A DNA stretch of 64,000 nt from Roseburia_C amylophila (GCF_025567465.1 NZ_JAOQKI010000009.1:93684-157683), one strand, 5' to 3'; positions 33,624 through 43,414 are shown, numbered from the stretch's first letter. Translations and numbers: made by a program. Notes: a model not told the origin generated them from the letters alone.

Positions 33624-35099
33624 CTACGCTGTTACATCCATGGTATTTCCATGGTCTTTCATAATCTGGGCTGCCAATGCTTCTTCTTCATTCATAAGCC
33701 CGGATAACTCGTCCAATTCTCCACGGAACAATCTTCTTCCGGCTGTTCTTCCAGATTCTTCTCTCTGACTGCCCTGCTGTTCTTCTCCAGATGCATTCTG
33801 CTCTAAGTTCCGTTCAAATTCATGACTTGCTATTGCAACTTCGACTGCATCTACTTTGATTCCCTGCTGGTTTAAACTGGTTCGAAGGTCTGCAATCTGT
33901 GCTTCCAAAGCGGTCTTTACTGTTTCACTGCTTACTGCCAGTTCTGCAGTTATATTTCCTTCTTTGGTTGCTGCAATGTGTAAATATACTTTTCCGAGAT
34001 TTTCCGGATTCAGCTGCATCTCAATGGATGAATTTTCTGGGGAGAGATTCACTTTTGCGAATTCTGTAATCTGGTTCATAATATCCTGCACATCAATGGT
34101 TGTACGGGATGCCACCTTATTTACCTCTTCCGGTGCTACAGTCTGCTGTTCTGCTCTTACCTGAAATTCCATATTCTGCGCATGTTCATTTACACTGCTC
34201 TCTTTCGTTTTCTGTGACTGGGCTGCTGGCTCGCCCATTTCACCGGACGCATTCTCTGATACATTGTTTTCAGTCTGTGCATCCTCTGACGCATTCACCT
34301 GAATTACCGGCGCTGCATCTTCTGTCTCTTCTTCCGGCTGTACATTCTGTGTTTCTTCTGTAGTATGGGTCATCTGAACTGTAGCTGCCATTACTGTTGT
34401 ATCCTGTGAAGTAATTGTCGCATCAGTCTGTGGAGCAATTTCCTGCACGCCGCCATCTGCCATATCCACTGTTTCGTTAAAATCCGCTGTCAGTTCTGCC
34501 AACTGATTCTGTAATGCTACCCACTCATCCTTAGAAATTCCAAGTGTCTCACTTAAGCTCTGAACCAACTCATCTGTATTCTGCATAATATTTGTGAATT
34601 CTTCACTCATAAGCAGTGAACAGGCATCCTCAGTTCCTGTCAGTTGTGTCACAAGCTGTGAAAGGCTTGCCGGGTTCAGTAAATCCATCCACTGCAATCC
34701 CAGTATAGACATAGCATCTTCTACCTGCTCATCCGAAACGCCAAGTTCATCTTTCAGAATTTCTTTTACACCAGTTTCAAATGCATCCTTTGTGTCTTCC
34801 AGTTGATTCTGCAGCTCTTCCACTTTCTGTGTAGGAGAATTCTCCTTTACATTCAGTTTCTTTGCGCTGTCTGCTACAGCTGCCGGCTGTGTGGTTGTTG
34901 CTGCAGGTTCTTTTCCTACCGGATTTCCACTGGTAAGCTGCTGGTTTCCATAACCGGATGTTTTCTGTTCCATCACAGAAGCAAAGCTTGCCTGTGCAGT
35001 TGCACATAACCCTTTTTCCACAGTGCCCGTCACTTTGGAAAGTCCTGTGTCTAAAGTTCCAGGGGTTGATACCATTCCCGAAATCTTTGCACTCGTCAT
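33624..35099 (-). CDS. fliK: Flagellar hook-length control protein FliK
   Basis: Secreted ruler that sets hook length and triggers the FlhB switch. The 491-residue protein is Glu/Thr/Gln-rich and low in aromatic residues over its first 330 residues, as is typical. The C-terminal hook-length domain (about 345-420) is clear: EMQLNPENLGKVYLHIAATK, TAELAVSSETVKTALEAQIA, LRTSLNQQGIKVDAVEVAI. A basic tail follows. It lies between the motE-like gene and flgD, the standard position. Confidence 0.93.
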   Translation of the reverse strand: MTSAKISGMVSTPGTLDTGLSKVTGTVEKGLCATAQASFASVMEQKTSGYGNQQLTSGNPVGKEPAATTTQPAAVADSAKKLNVKENSPTQKVEELQNQLEDTKDAFETGVKEILKDELGVSDEQVEDAMSILGLQWMDLLNPASLSQLVTQLTGTEDACSLLMSEEFTNIMQNTDELVQSLSETLGISKDEWVALQNQLAELTADFNETVDMADGGVQEIAPQTDATITSQDTTVMAATVQMTHTTEETQNVQPEEETEDAAPVIQVNASEDAQTENNVSENASGEMGEPAAQSQKTKESSVNEHAQNMEFQVRAEQQTVAPEEVNKVASRTTIDVQDIMNQITEFAKVNLSPENSSIEMQLNPENLGKVYLHIAATKEGNITAELAVSSETVKTALEAQIADLRTSLNQQGIKVDAVEVAIASHEFERNLEQNASGEEQQGSQREESGRTAGRRLFRGELDELSGLMNEEEALAAQIMKDHGNTMDVTA

Positions 35100-35134
35100 G
35101 TATTCTTCCTCCTTTCTTCTTTATTCAATTTTAT

Positions 35135-35959
35135 TTATTCTGAAGGATTCATGATTTCTGTCACCTTTGCGGCTGTATCAGAATTCATTTTCCCTAGAAT
35201 ATCAGCTCTTGACTGCGCATCCATATTTTCCAATATCTGTGCCACCAGATTCAGATTATCTGTCATGGTGTCAAATATGGCTGCTGCTTCCTTCGGTTTC
35301 ATCTGGGAATAGCCCTTAACATAATCAGATATCTTACTGTCTGTCTGCTGCTGTTCCACTACCTGTTTATACAAAAGTTCCGCATTATCCGGATCAATGC
35401 TCTCATAATATTCCTTATATTGTTCTATATCGGGTGCCTGGTCCGAAAAAACAACCTCATTATAAAATTTTTCTTTTTCTTCTTCAAATGCAGCCTCATT
35501 TGCTTCATATTCTTTCAGCTTCTGGGACTGTGCTTCCAAATCCGCGATATAAGCACTGTTTTCACTGCTCCCCTGCTGTGCCTGTGCCAGTTCCTGCTCC
35601 AGTTCTTTTATGTAAGCTACCGCTTCATCCATATTCTTATATGGATAATCCTCTTCCGTAGAAAGATCGTCCTCAGAGTCCGGTAAAATCCGGTTGACAT
35701 ACGGAATATCTTTTAATAGTGGACGCATTACCGTAGAGCCAAATCCTCCAACATCCCATTTAATCAGCAGTGCCAGTATTGCCAGCCATACAATAATGAT
35801 GACCAATGTTACCAGAGCAACTGCCAGTTTTGAAGAACCGCCTTCCTCTTCTTCTGTATTTTCCAAATCAGTTTCCATGTTCTTTGCAGCCTTTTTTTCT
35901 GCCTTCTTTCTTGCCTTCTCCGCTTTCTTTGCTGCTTTCTTATCCATTTCTTCTGCCAT
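35135..35959 (-). CDS. MotE/YlxF-like membrane protein with MgtE_N-type domain
   Basis: A 274-residue protein at the ylxF position. A very Lys/Ala-rich N terminus (1-30) is followed by one membrane helix (about 45-68), a coiled coil (about 110-170) and a C-terminal helical domain (about 205-272) with DYVKGYSQMKPKEAAAIFDT, the MgtE intracellular N-type fold seen in MotE, a stator chaperone in some proteobacteria. It lies between fliJ and fliK. The stator or export role is inferred. Confidence 0.75.
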   Translation of the reverse strand: MAEEMDKKAAKKAEKARKKAEKKAAKNMETDLENTEEEEGGSSKLAVALVTLVIIIVWLAILALLIKWDVGGFGSTVMRPLLKDIPYVNRILPDSEDDLSTEEDYPYKNMDEAVAYIKELEQELAQAQQGSSENSAYIADLEAQSQKLKEYEANEAAFEEEKEKFYNEVVFSDQAPDIEQYKEYYESIDPDNAELLYKQVVEQQQTDSKISDYVKGYSQMKPKEAAAIFDTMTDNLNLVAQILENMDAQSRADILGKMNSDTAAKVTEIMNPSE

Positions 35960-35974
35960 CGTTACACCACCTGT

Positions 35975-36421
35975 CTATTTTTTCGGTCTGCCATAGCTAT
36001 AGCTTACCAGTTCGTCTACTACCTTGTTATCTTCCTGCACCAGTTGTTGTTTGAAATCTTCAAAATCTTTTTCCCGTAGTTTTTCCTGCGTCTTTCGCTC
36101 TTTCATAACTTCTTCCAGTTTCTGCCTGGCGGCTTCCACATTTTTCTCTGCTACCTGCACCTGCATCATCTGTCTTCGAATCAACACCTTCATGCTTTCA
36201 ATTGCCTGTCTGCATTTTTTTATTTCCAGCAAATCTATTTTGCCTTCAACCAGCTCTTTTGCCCGGTTATCATATGCATTCTTCCGCTCAAAGAGTTTTA
36301 AAAGCTTTGCCTCTTCTTCCCGGAGTGCTGCATTTGCCTGGCTGTATGCAATCTTTGCCTGACTTTCCAGTTTTAATTTAATATCTAAAATATTCTGCAT
36401 CCGGTAAATAAATTTTGCCAT
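35975..36421 (-). CDS. fliJ: Flagellar export chaperone FliJ
   Basis: A 148-residue almost all-helical coiled-coil protein that works with the FliI ATPase and FlhA. N-terminal MAKFIYRMQNILDIKLKLES matches the FliJ start, and the heptad pattern with dense Lys/Glu continues to about 135. It follows fliI by 9 bases, the usual fliH-fliI-fliJ order. Confidence 0.9.
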   Translation of the reverse strand: MAKFIYRMQNILDIKLKLESQAKIAYSQANAALREEEAKLLKLFERKNAYDNRAKELVEGKIDLLEIKKCRQAIESMKVLIRRQMMQVQVAEKNVEAARQKLEEVMKERKTQEKLREKDFEDFKQQLVQEDNKVVDELVSYSYGRPKK

Positions 36422-36430
36422 ATCTCATTC

Positions 36431-37738
36431 CTACTTGAATACATCTTCCAACAATGCCAATTCTTCTTCAAATGTAAATTTTTCATCAGTTCTCTGACAC
36501 AGAAACTCATTGACCGCTTTTATCTTAGAAACCGCATAATCAATTTCTTCATTGGAGCCGCTCTTATAAGCGCCAATATTAATCAAATCTTCTGCTTCCT
36601 GATAGGTTGCCAGTACATTTTTCAGCTTTCCTGCCACCGCCTTATGCTCCGCCGAAACAATGGAACTCATTACACGGGAAATACTCTGCAAAATATCGAT
36701 TGCCGGATAATGATTCTTATGTCCTAATTTTCTGGATAACACAATATGTCCATCCAGAATACTTCTTGCTGTATCGGTAATCGGCTCATTAAAATCGTCA
36801 CCGTCTACCAGCACCGTATAAAGTCCGGTAATAGAACCTCTTTCTGCTGTTCCTGCCCGCTCTAATAATTTCGGCATTTCCGAATACACGCTTGGCGGAT
36901 ATCCACGGGTAACCGGTGGTTCCCCGGTAGCAAGTCCGATTTCTCTTTGCGCCATGGAGAATCGGGTCAGTGAATCCATCATCAGCAGTACATCTTTTCC
37001 CTGATCCCTGAAATATTCCGCTACAGCTGTTGCAGTTTTGGCTGCTTTATTACGAATCAATGCCGGTTTATCTGAAGTTGCCACAATTACCACCGAACGG
37101 CGCATACCTTCTTCGCCAAGGTCCCGTTCAATAAATTCTCTCACCTCTCTGCCCCGCTCTCCAATCAGGGCAATTACATTGATATCCGCTTTGGTATTTC
37201 TTGCAAACATACCAAGCAGGGTACTCTTACCAACTCCGGAACCCGCAAAAATTCCAATACGCTGTCCCTTTCCAATGGTAATTAATCCATCCACCGCTTT
37301 AACTCCCAGTGGTAATACCTCACTGATGATTTCACGCTTCATCGGATCTGGTGGTGGGGCTTCAATCGGATATTCCTTATCGGTATGAATCTCATCCACA
37401 TCTGTCGGTCGTCCAATTCCATCCAGAATATGGCCTAAAACCTCATCTCCCACCAAAACAGACAAAGGATGTCCCGTATTTGCTACGATACATCCAACAC
37501 CCAGACCTTCAATACTGTCAAAAGGCATCAATAACAGCCGGTTATCCTTAAAACCGACTACCTCTGCCATGACATATTCTTTTTGCTCTCTATCCCGATA
37601 TATTTTACACAAGTCATTCAGTTTTGCTTCCGGTCCGATAGATTCAATGGTAAGACCTACTACCTTAGACACTCTTCCCAGGCAGGTATAATATGTCTTA
37701 TCCGAAAGTAACTGATATTTTTCCAAATCACATGTCAC
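36431..37738 (-). CDS. fliI: Flagellum-specific ATPase FliI
   Basis: Hexameric ATPase of the flagellar export apparatus. The catalytic domain has Walker A GIFAGSGVGKSTLLGM, an ERGREVREFIERDLG block and Walker B VLLMMDSLTRFSMAQRE, all intact. The open frame starts at a GTG at 37774, but a GTG at 37738 has GAGG 8 bases upstream (overlapping the fliH stop) and gives MTCDLEKYQLL, which fits the family length (435 residues); that start is used. Confidence 0.95.
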   Translation of the reverse strand: MTCDLEKYQLLSDKTYYTCLGRVSKVVGLTIESIGPEAKLNDLCKIYRDREQKEYVMAEVVGFKDNRLLLMPFDSIEGLGVGCIVANTGHPLSVLVGDEVLGHILDGIGRPTDVDEIHTDKEYPIEAPPPDPMKREIISEVLPLGVKAVDGLITIGKGQRIGIFAGSGVGKSTLLGMFARNTKADINVIALIGERGREVREFIERDLGEEGMRRSVVIVATSDKPALIRNKAAKTATAVAEYFRDQGKDVLLMMDSLTRFSMAQREIGLATGEPPVTRGYPPSVYSEMPKLLERAGTAERGSITGLYTVLVDGDDFNEPITDTARSILDGHIVLSRKLGHKNHYPAIDILQSISRVMSSIVSAEHKAVAGKLKNVLATYQEAEDLINIGAYKSGSNEEIDYAVSKIKAVNEFLCQRTDEKFTFEEELALLEDVFK

Positions 37739-37748
37739 TCTTTTTTCC

Positions 37749-38540
37749 TCACATACACAATGACTGTATATCACGAATCAGATTATCCAGCTGTACATCC
37801 ATTCCACACTCAAACACTCCTGTATCTGTCTCTATGATACATTCTCCTTCAGTCATGGAATGAATAGTAACTAAATCCAAAGTTGCATTCTGTCCCACGC
37901 ATTCTAACAGCTCCTGTTTATGTTCTTCCAGATATGCTGCCTGTTTCGGACCTGCTTTGATTGTAAATTCTTTCGGTCCGTCAATGGATTCCATTGCCCG
38001 TTTTACAAGATAAAGTACAATCTCATCCTTATCATGGAACTGCACATGAAAAACATGGGAAACCACATCTGTAATTGTATGTACAAGCTTCGGTTCCAGT
38101 TCCCGCATCTGTTCCAGATAAGAATCCTGCAGCTGCTGTTCCCTTTTTCCAATGCTCTCTAACTTTGCATCATAAACCGCAGCACCTTCCTGCATTCCCT
38201 GTTCCATGCCCTCGGCATGTCCCTCTTCCATAGCCTTCTTGCGAAGCTCGTCTGCTTCCTCCCGGGCTGCTTTTCGGATTTCGTCTGCTTCGGCATTTGC
38301 CTGTGCTAAAATTTCTTCTGCTTTTTCCTTTGCCTCTGCTTCATAATCAATTGTTTCCACCTGTGGTGCAGCAATTCCTTCTACAAATCCACCTGACTCT
38401 GCCTGTGGCTGTTCCGGTTCTTGTGTCTTTGCAAGAGCCCGGGACTGTTCTTCTAAAATACGGTATGCCAGCGTATTGGAATTAATCACGCGGCTCTCAG
38501 ATTCATTCGTGATAAAACGCTGTTTATATAAATTAGACAA
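37749..38540 (-). CDS. fliH: Flagellar export regulator FliH
   Basis: Negative regulator of FliI that links it to the C ring. Residues about 60-150 form a Glu/Ala/Lys/Arg-rich coiled coil, and the C-terminal 100 residues are the FliH/YscL domain with RAMESIDGPKEFTIKAGP. A perfect nine-base ribosome site GGAGGTGAT (38548-38556) lies 7 bases before a TTG at 38540; the upstream GTG at 38561 and ATG at 38549 have no usable site. TTG gives MSNLYKQRFIT and 263 residues, and the start overlaps the fliG stop. Confidence 0.88.
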   Translation of the reverse strand: MSNLYKQRFITNESESRVINSNTLAYRILEEQSRALAKTQEPEQPQAESGGFVEGIAAPQVETIDYEAEAKEKAEEILAQANAEADEIRKAAREEADELRKKAMEEGHAEGMEQGMQEGAAVYDAKLESIGKREQQLQDSYLEQMRELEPKLVHTITDVVSHVFHVQFHDKDEIVLYLVKRAMESIDGPKEFTIKAGPKQAAYLEEHKQELLECVGQNATLDLVTIHSMTEGECIIETDTGVFECGMDVQLDNLIRDIQSLCM

Positions 38541-39540
38541 TAATCTCATCACCTCCGCCACGGGAAATTACAATTTCTGCGGAGTCTTCCAGTTTACGAA
38601 TAATACCAACAATCTTCTGCTGTGCTTCTTCTACATCCTTCATTCTTACCGGACCCATGAATTCCATATCTTCACGAATCATGGCAGCAAGACGTTTGGA
38701 CAGGTTCTTAAAGATAACATTCTGAACCTCTTCGTTGGCACCCTTCAGTGCAACAGCAAGGTCATTGTTGTCCACATCACGCAGCACACGCTGGATTGCA
38801 CGGTCGTCCAGCAACAGGATGTCTTCGAATACAAACATCTTCTTGCGGATTTCGTCTGCAAGCTCCGGCTCTTCGATTTCTAAGGATTCCATAATATGTT
38901 TCTCTGTTCCACGGTCTACCGTATTCAAAATACCAACGATAGCATCTACACCACCCACAATTGTGTAATCCTGATTGATCAGGGAAGATAGTTTTCTCTC
39001 TAACACACGCTCTACCTCTTTGATTACATCTGGTGAAGTTCTGTCCATCTTGGCAATACGTTTTGCAACATCCGCCTGCTTCTCCGGTGTCAGGGCTCCT
39101 AAAATCATTGCAGACTGTGCCGGTGACAGATATGACAAAATCATGGCTATGGTCTGCGGATGCTCGTCCTGAATAAAGTTCAACACCTGACTCGGATCTG
39201 TCTTTCGTACAAATTCGAACGGACGAACCTGAAGGGATGCTGTCAGTTTTGTAATAACCTCCTGTGCCTTGTCGCTGCCTAATGCCTTATCCAGGAGCTC
39301 TTTGGCATAGCCAATACCTCCTTCTGCAATATACTGCTGTGCAAGGCATACCTGATAGAATTCGTTTAATACGCTTTCTTTGGTCTGCGGTGACACACTT
39401 CTGGTATTTGCAATCTCCAGTGTCAGTTCTTCTATTTCATCTTCTTTTAAATGTTTGAAAATACTGGCCGACTTCTCCGGTCCTAATGCTATCAGCAATA
39501 TCGCCGCTTTCTGAATGCCATTATATTCTTCTGTTCCCAT
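38533..39540 (-). CDS. fliG: Flagellar motor switch protein FliG
   Basis: C-ring protein that contacts FliF, FliM and the MotA stator. The 335-residue chain shows the FliGN domain (AAILLIALGPEKSASIFKHL), the middle armadillo-like domain with DEHPQTIAMILSYLSPAQSA, and the C-terminal torque domain with DRAIQRVLRDVDNNDLAVAL, which carries the charged residues that meet MotA. It abuts fliF with no gap. Confidence 0.97.
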   Translation of the reverse strand: MGTEEYNGIQKAAILLIALGPEKSASIFKHLKEDEIEELTLEIANTRSVSPQTKESVLNEFYQVCLAQQYIAEGGIGYAKELLDKALGSDKAQEVITKLTASLQVRPFEFVRKTDPSQVLNFIQDEHPQTIAMILSYLSPAQSAMILGALTPEKQADVAKRIAKMDRTSPDVIKEVERVLERKLSSLINQDYTIVGGVDAIVGILNTVDRGTEKHIMESLEIEEPELADEIRKKMFVFEDILLLDDRAIQRVLRDVDNNDLAVALKGANEEVQNVIFKNLSKRLAAMIREDMEFMGPVRMKDVEEAQQKIVGIIRKLEDSAEIVISRGGGDEIIV

Positions 39541-41148
39541 TTATTCCCACTCCTCATTCAGCCAGTTACGAAGCAACGACGCAACAGCCTCCGGATTTTC
39601 ATCTACGAATTTTTCAATCAGGACACGAATCTCTGACTTCTCATTGTAACCAATATCTTCCAAATCTTCCTGTTCTGCCTGCTTGGTTGTCTCAAGCAAT
39701 GATTCTACAGAAAGTTCCGGTTCAATCTCAGTTTCTTTTTCTTTTCTGGTACTGCGGAATACCACATATCCTAACAGTGCAAATATCAGAACCGCAAGAA
39801 TAATCTGCAGGTAATCCTGAAAGCCCCTGCCGCTGCCCTTAGAATATTCAAACATCGGAATATCATAGCTGACAATCGAAATATTAGATGTCGGGATACC
39901 GGTTGCATTAGATACCATAGTATAAAGATCCTGATCTACCGTTCCCTTTACCCGGTTGTTATTCTGTGTTACAAATTCATCAAAGGTCATATTGTCCAGA
40001 GTACCATCTGCTTTTAAGGTATCCTCATTATAAGTCACATAACGGGCTACCGTTACAGATATGGATGACTGGTCATATTCTATATCCCCTACAGAGCCAA
40101 TGGTCTGGGTGTTCTTTTCATCCAGTGCACGGTCAATGGAATCATCTGTAATAGAGCTTTCTGATGTGCTTCCATCCGGAAGTACATAAGTTGTTCCATC
40201 TCCATTAGAGTCTGTTCCCGGTGTTCCCGACGTACCACCGGTTGAGTCTGACTGATAACGGTCCTCATGGGTAATCAGTCCTTCATCCCTGTCTCCCTGT
40301 GCAGAATAATTTTTCTCATTAGTTGTAACCTGATCAAAATTCAGCTTTAAATTTAATCCTACATCAATCGTATCATAAAGGTCTGTTCCCTTAATCACAT
40401 CTGTAACAGCCTTCTTCACCTGTGTTTCTTTCTTTGTCTGATAACTGAGCTGTGTGCTGGCAGTTCCGATTGCTGTACTCTCTTCTCCACCCGCAAATAA
40501 AAGGTTGGAATTAGAGTCAATAATCGTAATATTATCCGTGGAAGAATTGCCAATCTCAGTTGCTATATATCTTGCTAAAGATGCCGCCTGGTCTTCGGAC
40601 ATCTCTCCGTTCAGTTCCAGCTTAACGCTGGCATAAGATTCCTGATTTCTTGTAACTAAGGTTCCATCATCTTCCGGAATATTTAAGTTAACATCTGCCG
40701 ACTTAATCAAATCCATATTTTCCAGTTCTTTTGCAAATTTATCTTCCAAAAAAACCTGATACCGTTTACTCTTATCAGCTTCCGTTGTGCTGATACTGCC
40801 GCTTAATGCATCATCAATGGTAAATCCGTTGGTCGGAATACTGTTTGAGCCAAGCAAAATATTTGCATCTGCCTGATTCTTTGCATTTACCGAAAAAGTC
40901 ATTCCATCAGAAGAAACCTCATAATCTATGCTGTTTCCATCCAAAAGGTCTTTTACAGATGATGCCTGCGTTGCATCCTCACAGGTTATCAGCTGAACCA
41001 TCGTAGGTTTCGTCATCACGACAGCCAGTATCACCAATGCAAGAATTACTACAGCCGTAATACTGATAAGAAGCGTCTTCTGCTTTGTTGTAAACTTCAG
41101 CCACCACTCTTTTATTTTTTCTAATATTGCTTTCAATCTGTCTGGCAT
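39541..41148 (-). CDS. fliF: Flagellar MS-ring protein FliF
   Basis: Forms the MS ring, the base of the flagellum. The 535-residue protein has an N-terminal membrane helix (about 26-46), ring-building domains with VFLEDKFAKELENMDLIKSA and VNLNIPEDD, a Ser/Thr/Gly-rich loop, a second membrane helix (about 436-456) and a C-terminal FliG-binding tail ending VASLLRNWLNEEWE. It follows fliE and abuts fliG. Confidence 0.97.
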   Translation of the reverse strand: MPDRLKAILEKIKEWWLKFTTKQKTLLISITAVVILALVILAVVMTKPTMVQLITCEDATQASSVKDLLDGNSIDYEVSSDGMTFSVNAKNQADANILLGSNSIPTNGFTIDDALSGSISTTEADKSKRYQVFLEDKFAKELENMDLIKSADVNLNIPEDDGTLVTRNQESYASVKLELNGEMSEDQAASLARYIATEIGNSSTDNITIIDSNSNLLFAGGEESTAIGTASTQLSYQTKKETQVKKAVTDVIKGTDLYDTIDVGLNLKLNFDQVTTNEKNYSAQGDRDEGLITHEDRYQSDSTGGTSGTPGTDSNGDGTTYVLPDGSTSESSITDDSIDRALDEKNTQTIGSVGDIEYDQSSISVTVARYVTYNEDTLKADGTLDNMTFDEFVTQNNNRVKGTVDQDLYTMVSNATGIPTSNISIVSYDIPMFEYSKGSGRGFQDYLQIILAVLIFALLGYVVFRSTRKEKETEIEPELSVESLLETTKQAEQEDLEDIGYNEKSEIRVLIEKFVDENPEAVASLLRNWLNEEWE

Positions 41149-41169
41149 AATCTACTCATCCTACCTATA

Positions 41170-41481
41170 CTAAATCTGCATGTTCATAATTTCTTTGTAA
41201 GCATCTATTACTTTATCCCTTACTGCAACTGTATAGGATAATGCAATATTGGCCTTTTCCTGTGCCACAAGCAATTCATGGGTATTGGTTGATTCTCCCA
41301 ATGCAAATTTAATTTCCTCTTCCTCTGCATTGTTCTGATAATTATTTGTTTCCTTCACCATGTTCATTGCCGTTGCAAGAATATTATCAAAGCTTTCCGC
41401 GCTGTTTGACTGCTGTGTTGCAGCTGCATTCTGTGTATTAAAAACATCTGACGAAACTCCTGTTAATACATTAACATTCAT
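41170..41481 (-). CDS. fliE: Hook-basal body adaptor FliE
   Basis: Joins the MS ring to the rod. The 103-residue protein ends in the FliE signature with HELLVAQEKANIALSYTVAV and VRDKVIDAYKEIMNMQI, and has SFDNILATAMN in the middle. It lies between flgC and fliF, in the invariant flgB-flgC-fliE-fliF order. Confidence 0.96.
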   Translation of the reverse strand: MNVNVLTGVSSDVFNTQNAAATQQSNSAESFDNILATAMNMVKETNNYQNNAEEEEIKFALGESTNTHELLVAQEKANIALSYTVAVRDKVIDAYKEIMNMQI

Positions 41482-41508
41482 CGTTTATCTCACCTTTCCA
41501 AATATCTT

Positions 41509-41952
41509 TTATGATTTACCAATCTGTAATCCTGCCTGTGCAATCTGTTTGCTTGCATCAAAAGCTGTTACGTTCGCCTCATATGCTCTGCTGGCATCAA
41601 TAAGATTCGTCATTTCTGTTACTATATTCACATTCGGATATGACACATAACCATTTTCATCCGCATCCGGATTGGATGGGTCATATTCCATAGTAAAATC
41701 AGTAGAATAATCTTCTGTCACTGAAGAAACCTTTACTCCGTTTCCCACATAGCCTTCCCGGGAATCAGAAAGCACTTTGCTGAATGGAGTTACGCCTTTT
41801 TCCGAAAAAGTTACGATTTTTCTGCGGTAAGGTGTTCCATTCTCTGTACTGGTTGTATTTACATTTGCTACGTTCTCAGAAATGGTATCCATACGAAAAC
41901 GCTGTGCCGTCATACCGGACGCACTGATATCAAACGACTGAAATAATGCCAT
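41509..41952 (-). CDS. flgC: Flagellar rod protein FlgC
   Basis: Proximal rod subunit of 147 residues. The rod/hook N-terminal helix FDISASGMTAQRFRMDTISE and NVANVNTT are present, with SYPNVNIVTEMTNLIDASRA and the C-terminal helix YEANVTAFDASKQIAQAGLQ. It follows flgB by 22 bases. Confidence 0.96.
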   Translation of the reverse strand: MALFQSFDISASGMTAQRFRMDTISENVANVNTTSTENGTPYRRKIVTFSEKGVTPFSKVLSDSREGYVGNGVKVSSVTEDYSTDFTMEYDPSNPDADENGYVSYPNVNIVTEMTNLIDASRAYEANVTAFDASKQIAQAGLQIGKS

Positions 41953-41974
41953 TCTTTATTCCTCCCACACAATT

Positions 41975-42364
41975 TTATTTAATAACAGTTTTATACCGTG
42001 ATATTTCCTGACTGATACTGTTGGTCAATCCCAGATAACGGATTGTTTCTGAGGCAAGCTCTACATTCTCCTGCTCCGGGTCAACATTGTTGCCGTCCAG
42101 ACGGTAAGAATAAGAGGCATTATCGATATATGTCTTTGCATTCAGATGGTCCATATGGATATTTGCCACCTTGTCATCCAGTGAAACATATTTGCTTTTG
42201 CCCAGTTCGGATTCCAATGTACTTTCAAAATCCAAATCCCGGCGTTTATATCCAGGTGTATCAGCATTTGCAATATTATTTGATATTAACTGTTCTCTTT
42301 CCCAGCTCGCACTTGCGGCCTTATTCAGCACATTCATATAGTCAAACGCATTTGAACTTATCAT
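41975..42364 (-). CDS. flgB: Flagellar rod protein FlgB
   Basis: Proximal rod subunit of 129 residues and the first gene of the fla/che locus. The motif LISNNIANADTPGYKRRDL is the rod family signature; the C-terminal helix runs to the end. The GGAGG ribosome site is 6 bases before ATG. Upstream lies codY, the neighbour seen also in B. subtilis, where CodY represses this locus. Confidence 0.96.
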   Translation of the reverse strand: MISSNAFDYMNVLNKAASASWEREQLISNNIANADTPGYKRRDLDFESTLESELGKSKYVSLDDKVANIHMDHLNAKTYIDNASYSYRLDGNNVDPEQENVELASETIRYLGLTNSISQEISRYKTVIK

Positions 42365-42410
42365 ACTGCACCTCCATAGTTATCCATATTGTTATTGCAT
42401 CATATTTTAT

Positions 42411-42438
42411 TATAAATAATCTTGTAAAAAACACAAGT
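42411..42438 (-). promoter_or_regulatory. Probable sigma-A promoter of the fla/che locus
   Basis: About 45 bases before the flgB start the minus strand has a perfect TATAAT about 16 bases after TTGTGT, a 4/6 -35 match. An imperfect CTTGT/ACAAG stem-loop overlaps the spacer. No good CodY box was seen here. The box positions are given to within a few bases. Confidence 0.4.
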
Positions 42439-42494
42439 ATTTTTTTCTTATTTTTACATTATCTAGTGTTTTTTCCAATTGGCTACACAATATA

Positions 42495-42532
42495 AAAGGG
42501 ATTTACAGCTTTTTTCCACTATAAATCCCTTT
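42495..42532 (-). terminator. Hairpin terminator after codY
   Basis: Arms 42495-42505 and 42522-42532 pair perfectly over 11 bp around a 16-base loop, about 65 bases after the codY stop. On the minus strand TTTTATATT follows. It would separate codY from flgB, perhaps partially. Confidence 0.6.
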
Positions 42533-42595
42533 ATCCGATACACCATCCGTGTGCTCTGTTTTTATATTCTTTATTTATTTTATTAATTTCTGTAG

Positions 42596-43384
42596 CTAAT
42601 CTGCCTTGCGGATTCTGGCAAGTTCATCAAACACCACATCATTTACAACTTTGATATAAGTTCCCTTCATTCCGGAAGAACGGGATTCGATGACTCCTGC
42701 ACTTTCGAACTTACGCAATGCATTTACAATAACGGAGCGTGTAATTCCTACACGATCTGCAATTTTGCTGGCTACAAGAATACCTTCTGTTCCGTTTAAC
42801 TCATCAAAAATATGAGTAATTGCCTCTAACTCTGAAAAAGAAAGTGTGCTGATTGCTGAACGCACAATCTGTACTTTTCTGGTCTCTTCCGCATTTTCCT
42901 CATTCACAGAACGCATCATTTCCAGTCCGACAACCGTTGTTCCATATTCACTGAGAATAATATCATCAATGTCATACTGGTTATCATAACGATATACAAA
43001 CAATGTTCCTAACCGCTCACCAGCAATATCAATCGGTGTAATAATTGCAGAATATTTCTTAATATCTGATTCAAATCCTAATGTTTCCAGATTGACGTTT
43101 TCCTTTGTGGAAAGAATTCCAAGCAGTCTTTCATTCAGCATAGAATCAATAAACCCGCCTACTTCATCAACAATCAGTTCATGAATCTCATCAATTCCAC
43201 GGCACTGGCTGCTTCCGAGTACCTTTCCTTTTTTACTGATAACAAGGATATTGGAATCCAATATCTCTGTCAAAACCTCACAGATATCATTGAACACAAC
43301 CTTTGACGAATTATTATTGTGCAAAAGCTTATTTATTTTTCTTGTTTTATCCAACAGCTGAACGCTCATACTTATATCCTCCAC
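42596..43384 (-). CDS. codY: GTP- and branched-chain-amino-acid-sensing repressor CodY
   Basis: Global regulator of nutrient-limitation genes. The 262-residue chain has an N-terminal GAF domain (about 1-155) that binds isoleucine and GTP, a linker helix, and a winged-helix domain with ASKIADRVGITRSVIVNALR and SAGVIESRSSGMKGTYIKV, nearly identical to the family DNA-binding segment. It lies between topA and flgB. It has its own promoter and a candidate CodY box upstream. Confidence 0.98.
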   Translation of the reverse strand: MEDISMSVQLLDKTRKINKLLHNNNSSKVVFNDICEVLTEILDSNILVISKKGKVLGSSQCRGIDEIHELIVDEVGGFIDSMLNERLLGILSTKENVNLETLGFESDIKKYSAIITPIDIAGERLGTLFVYRYDNQYDIDDIILSEYGTTVVGLEMMRSVNEENAEETRKVQIVRSAISTLSFSELEAITHIFDELNGTEGILVASKIADRVGITRSVIVNALRKFESAGVIESRSSGMKGTYIKVVNDVVFDELARIRKAD

Positions 43385-43414
43385 GCTATATTCAGAATAA
43401 CTAGACTGTTTAAT

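Noticed and set aside
42365..42480. CodY box upstream of flgB
   Set aside because: The known B. subtilis regulation made it worth looking for, but no site with 10 or more consensus matches was found.
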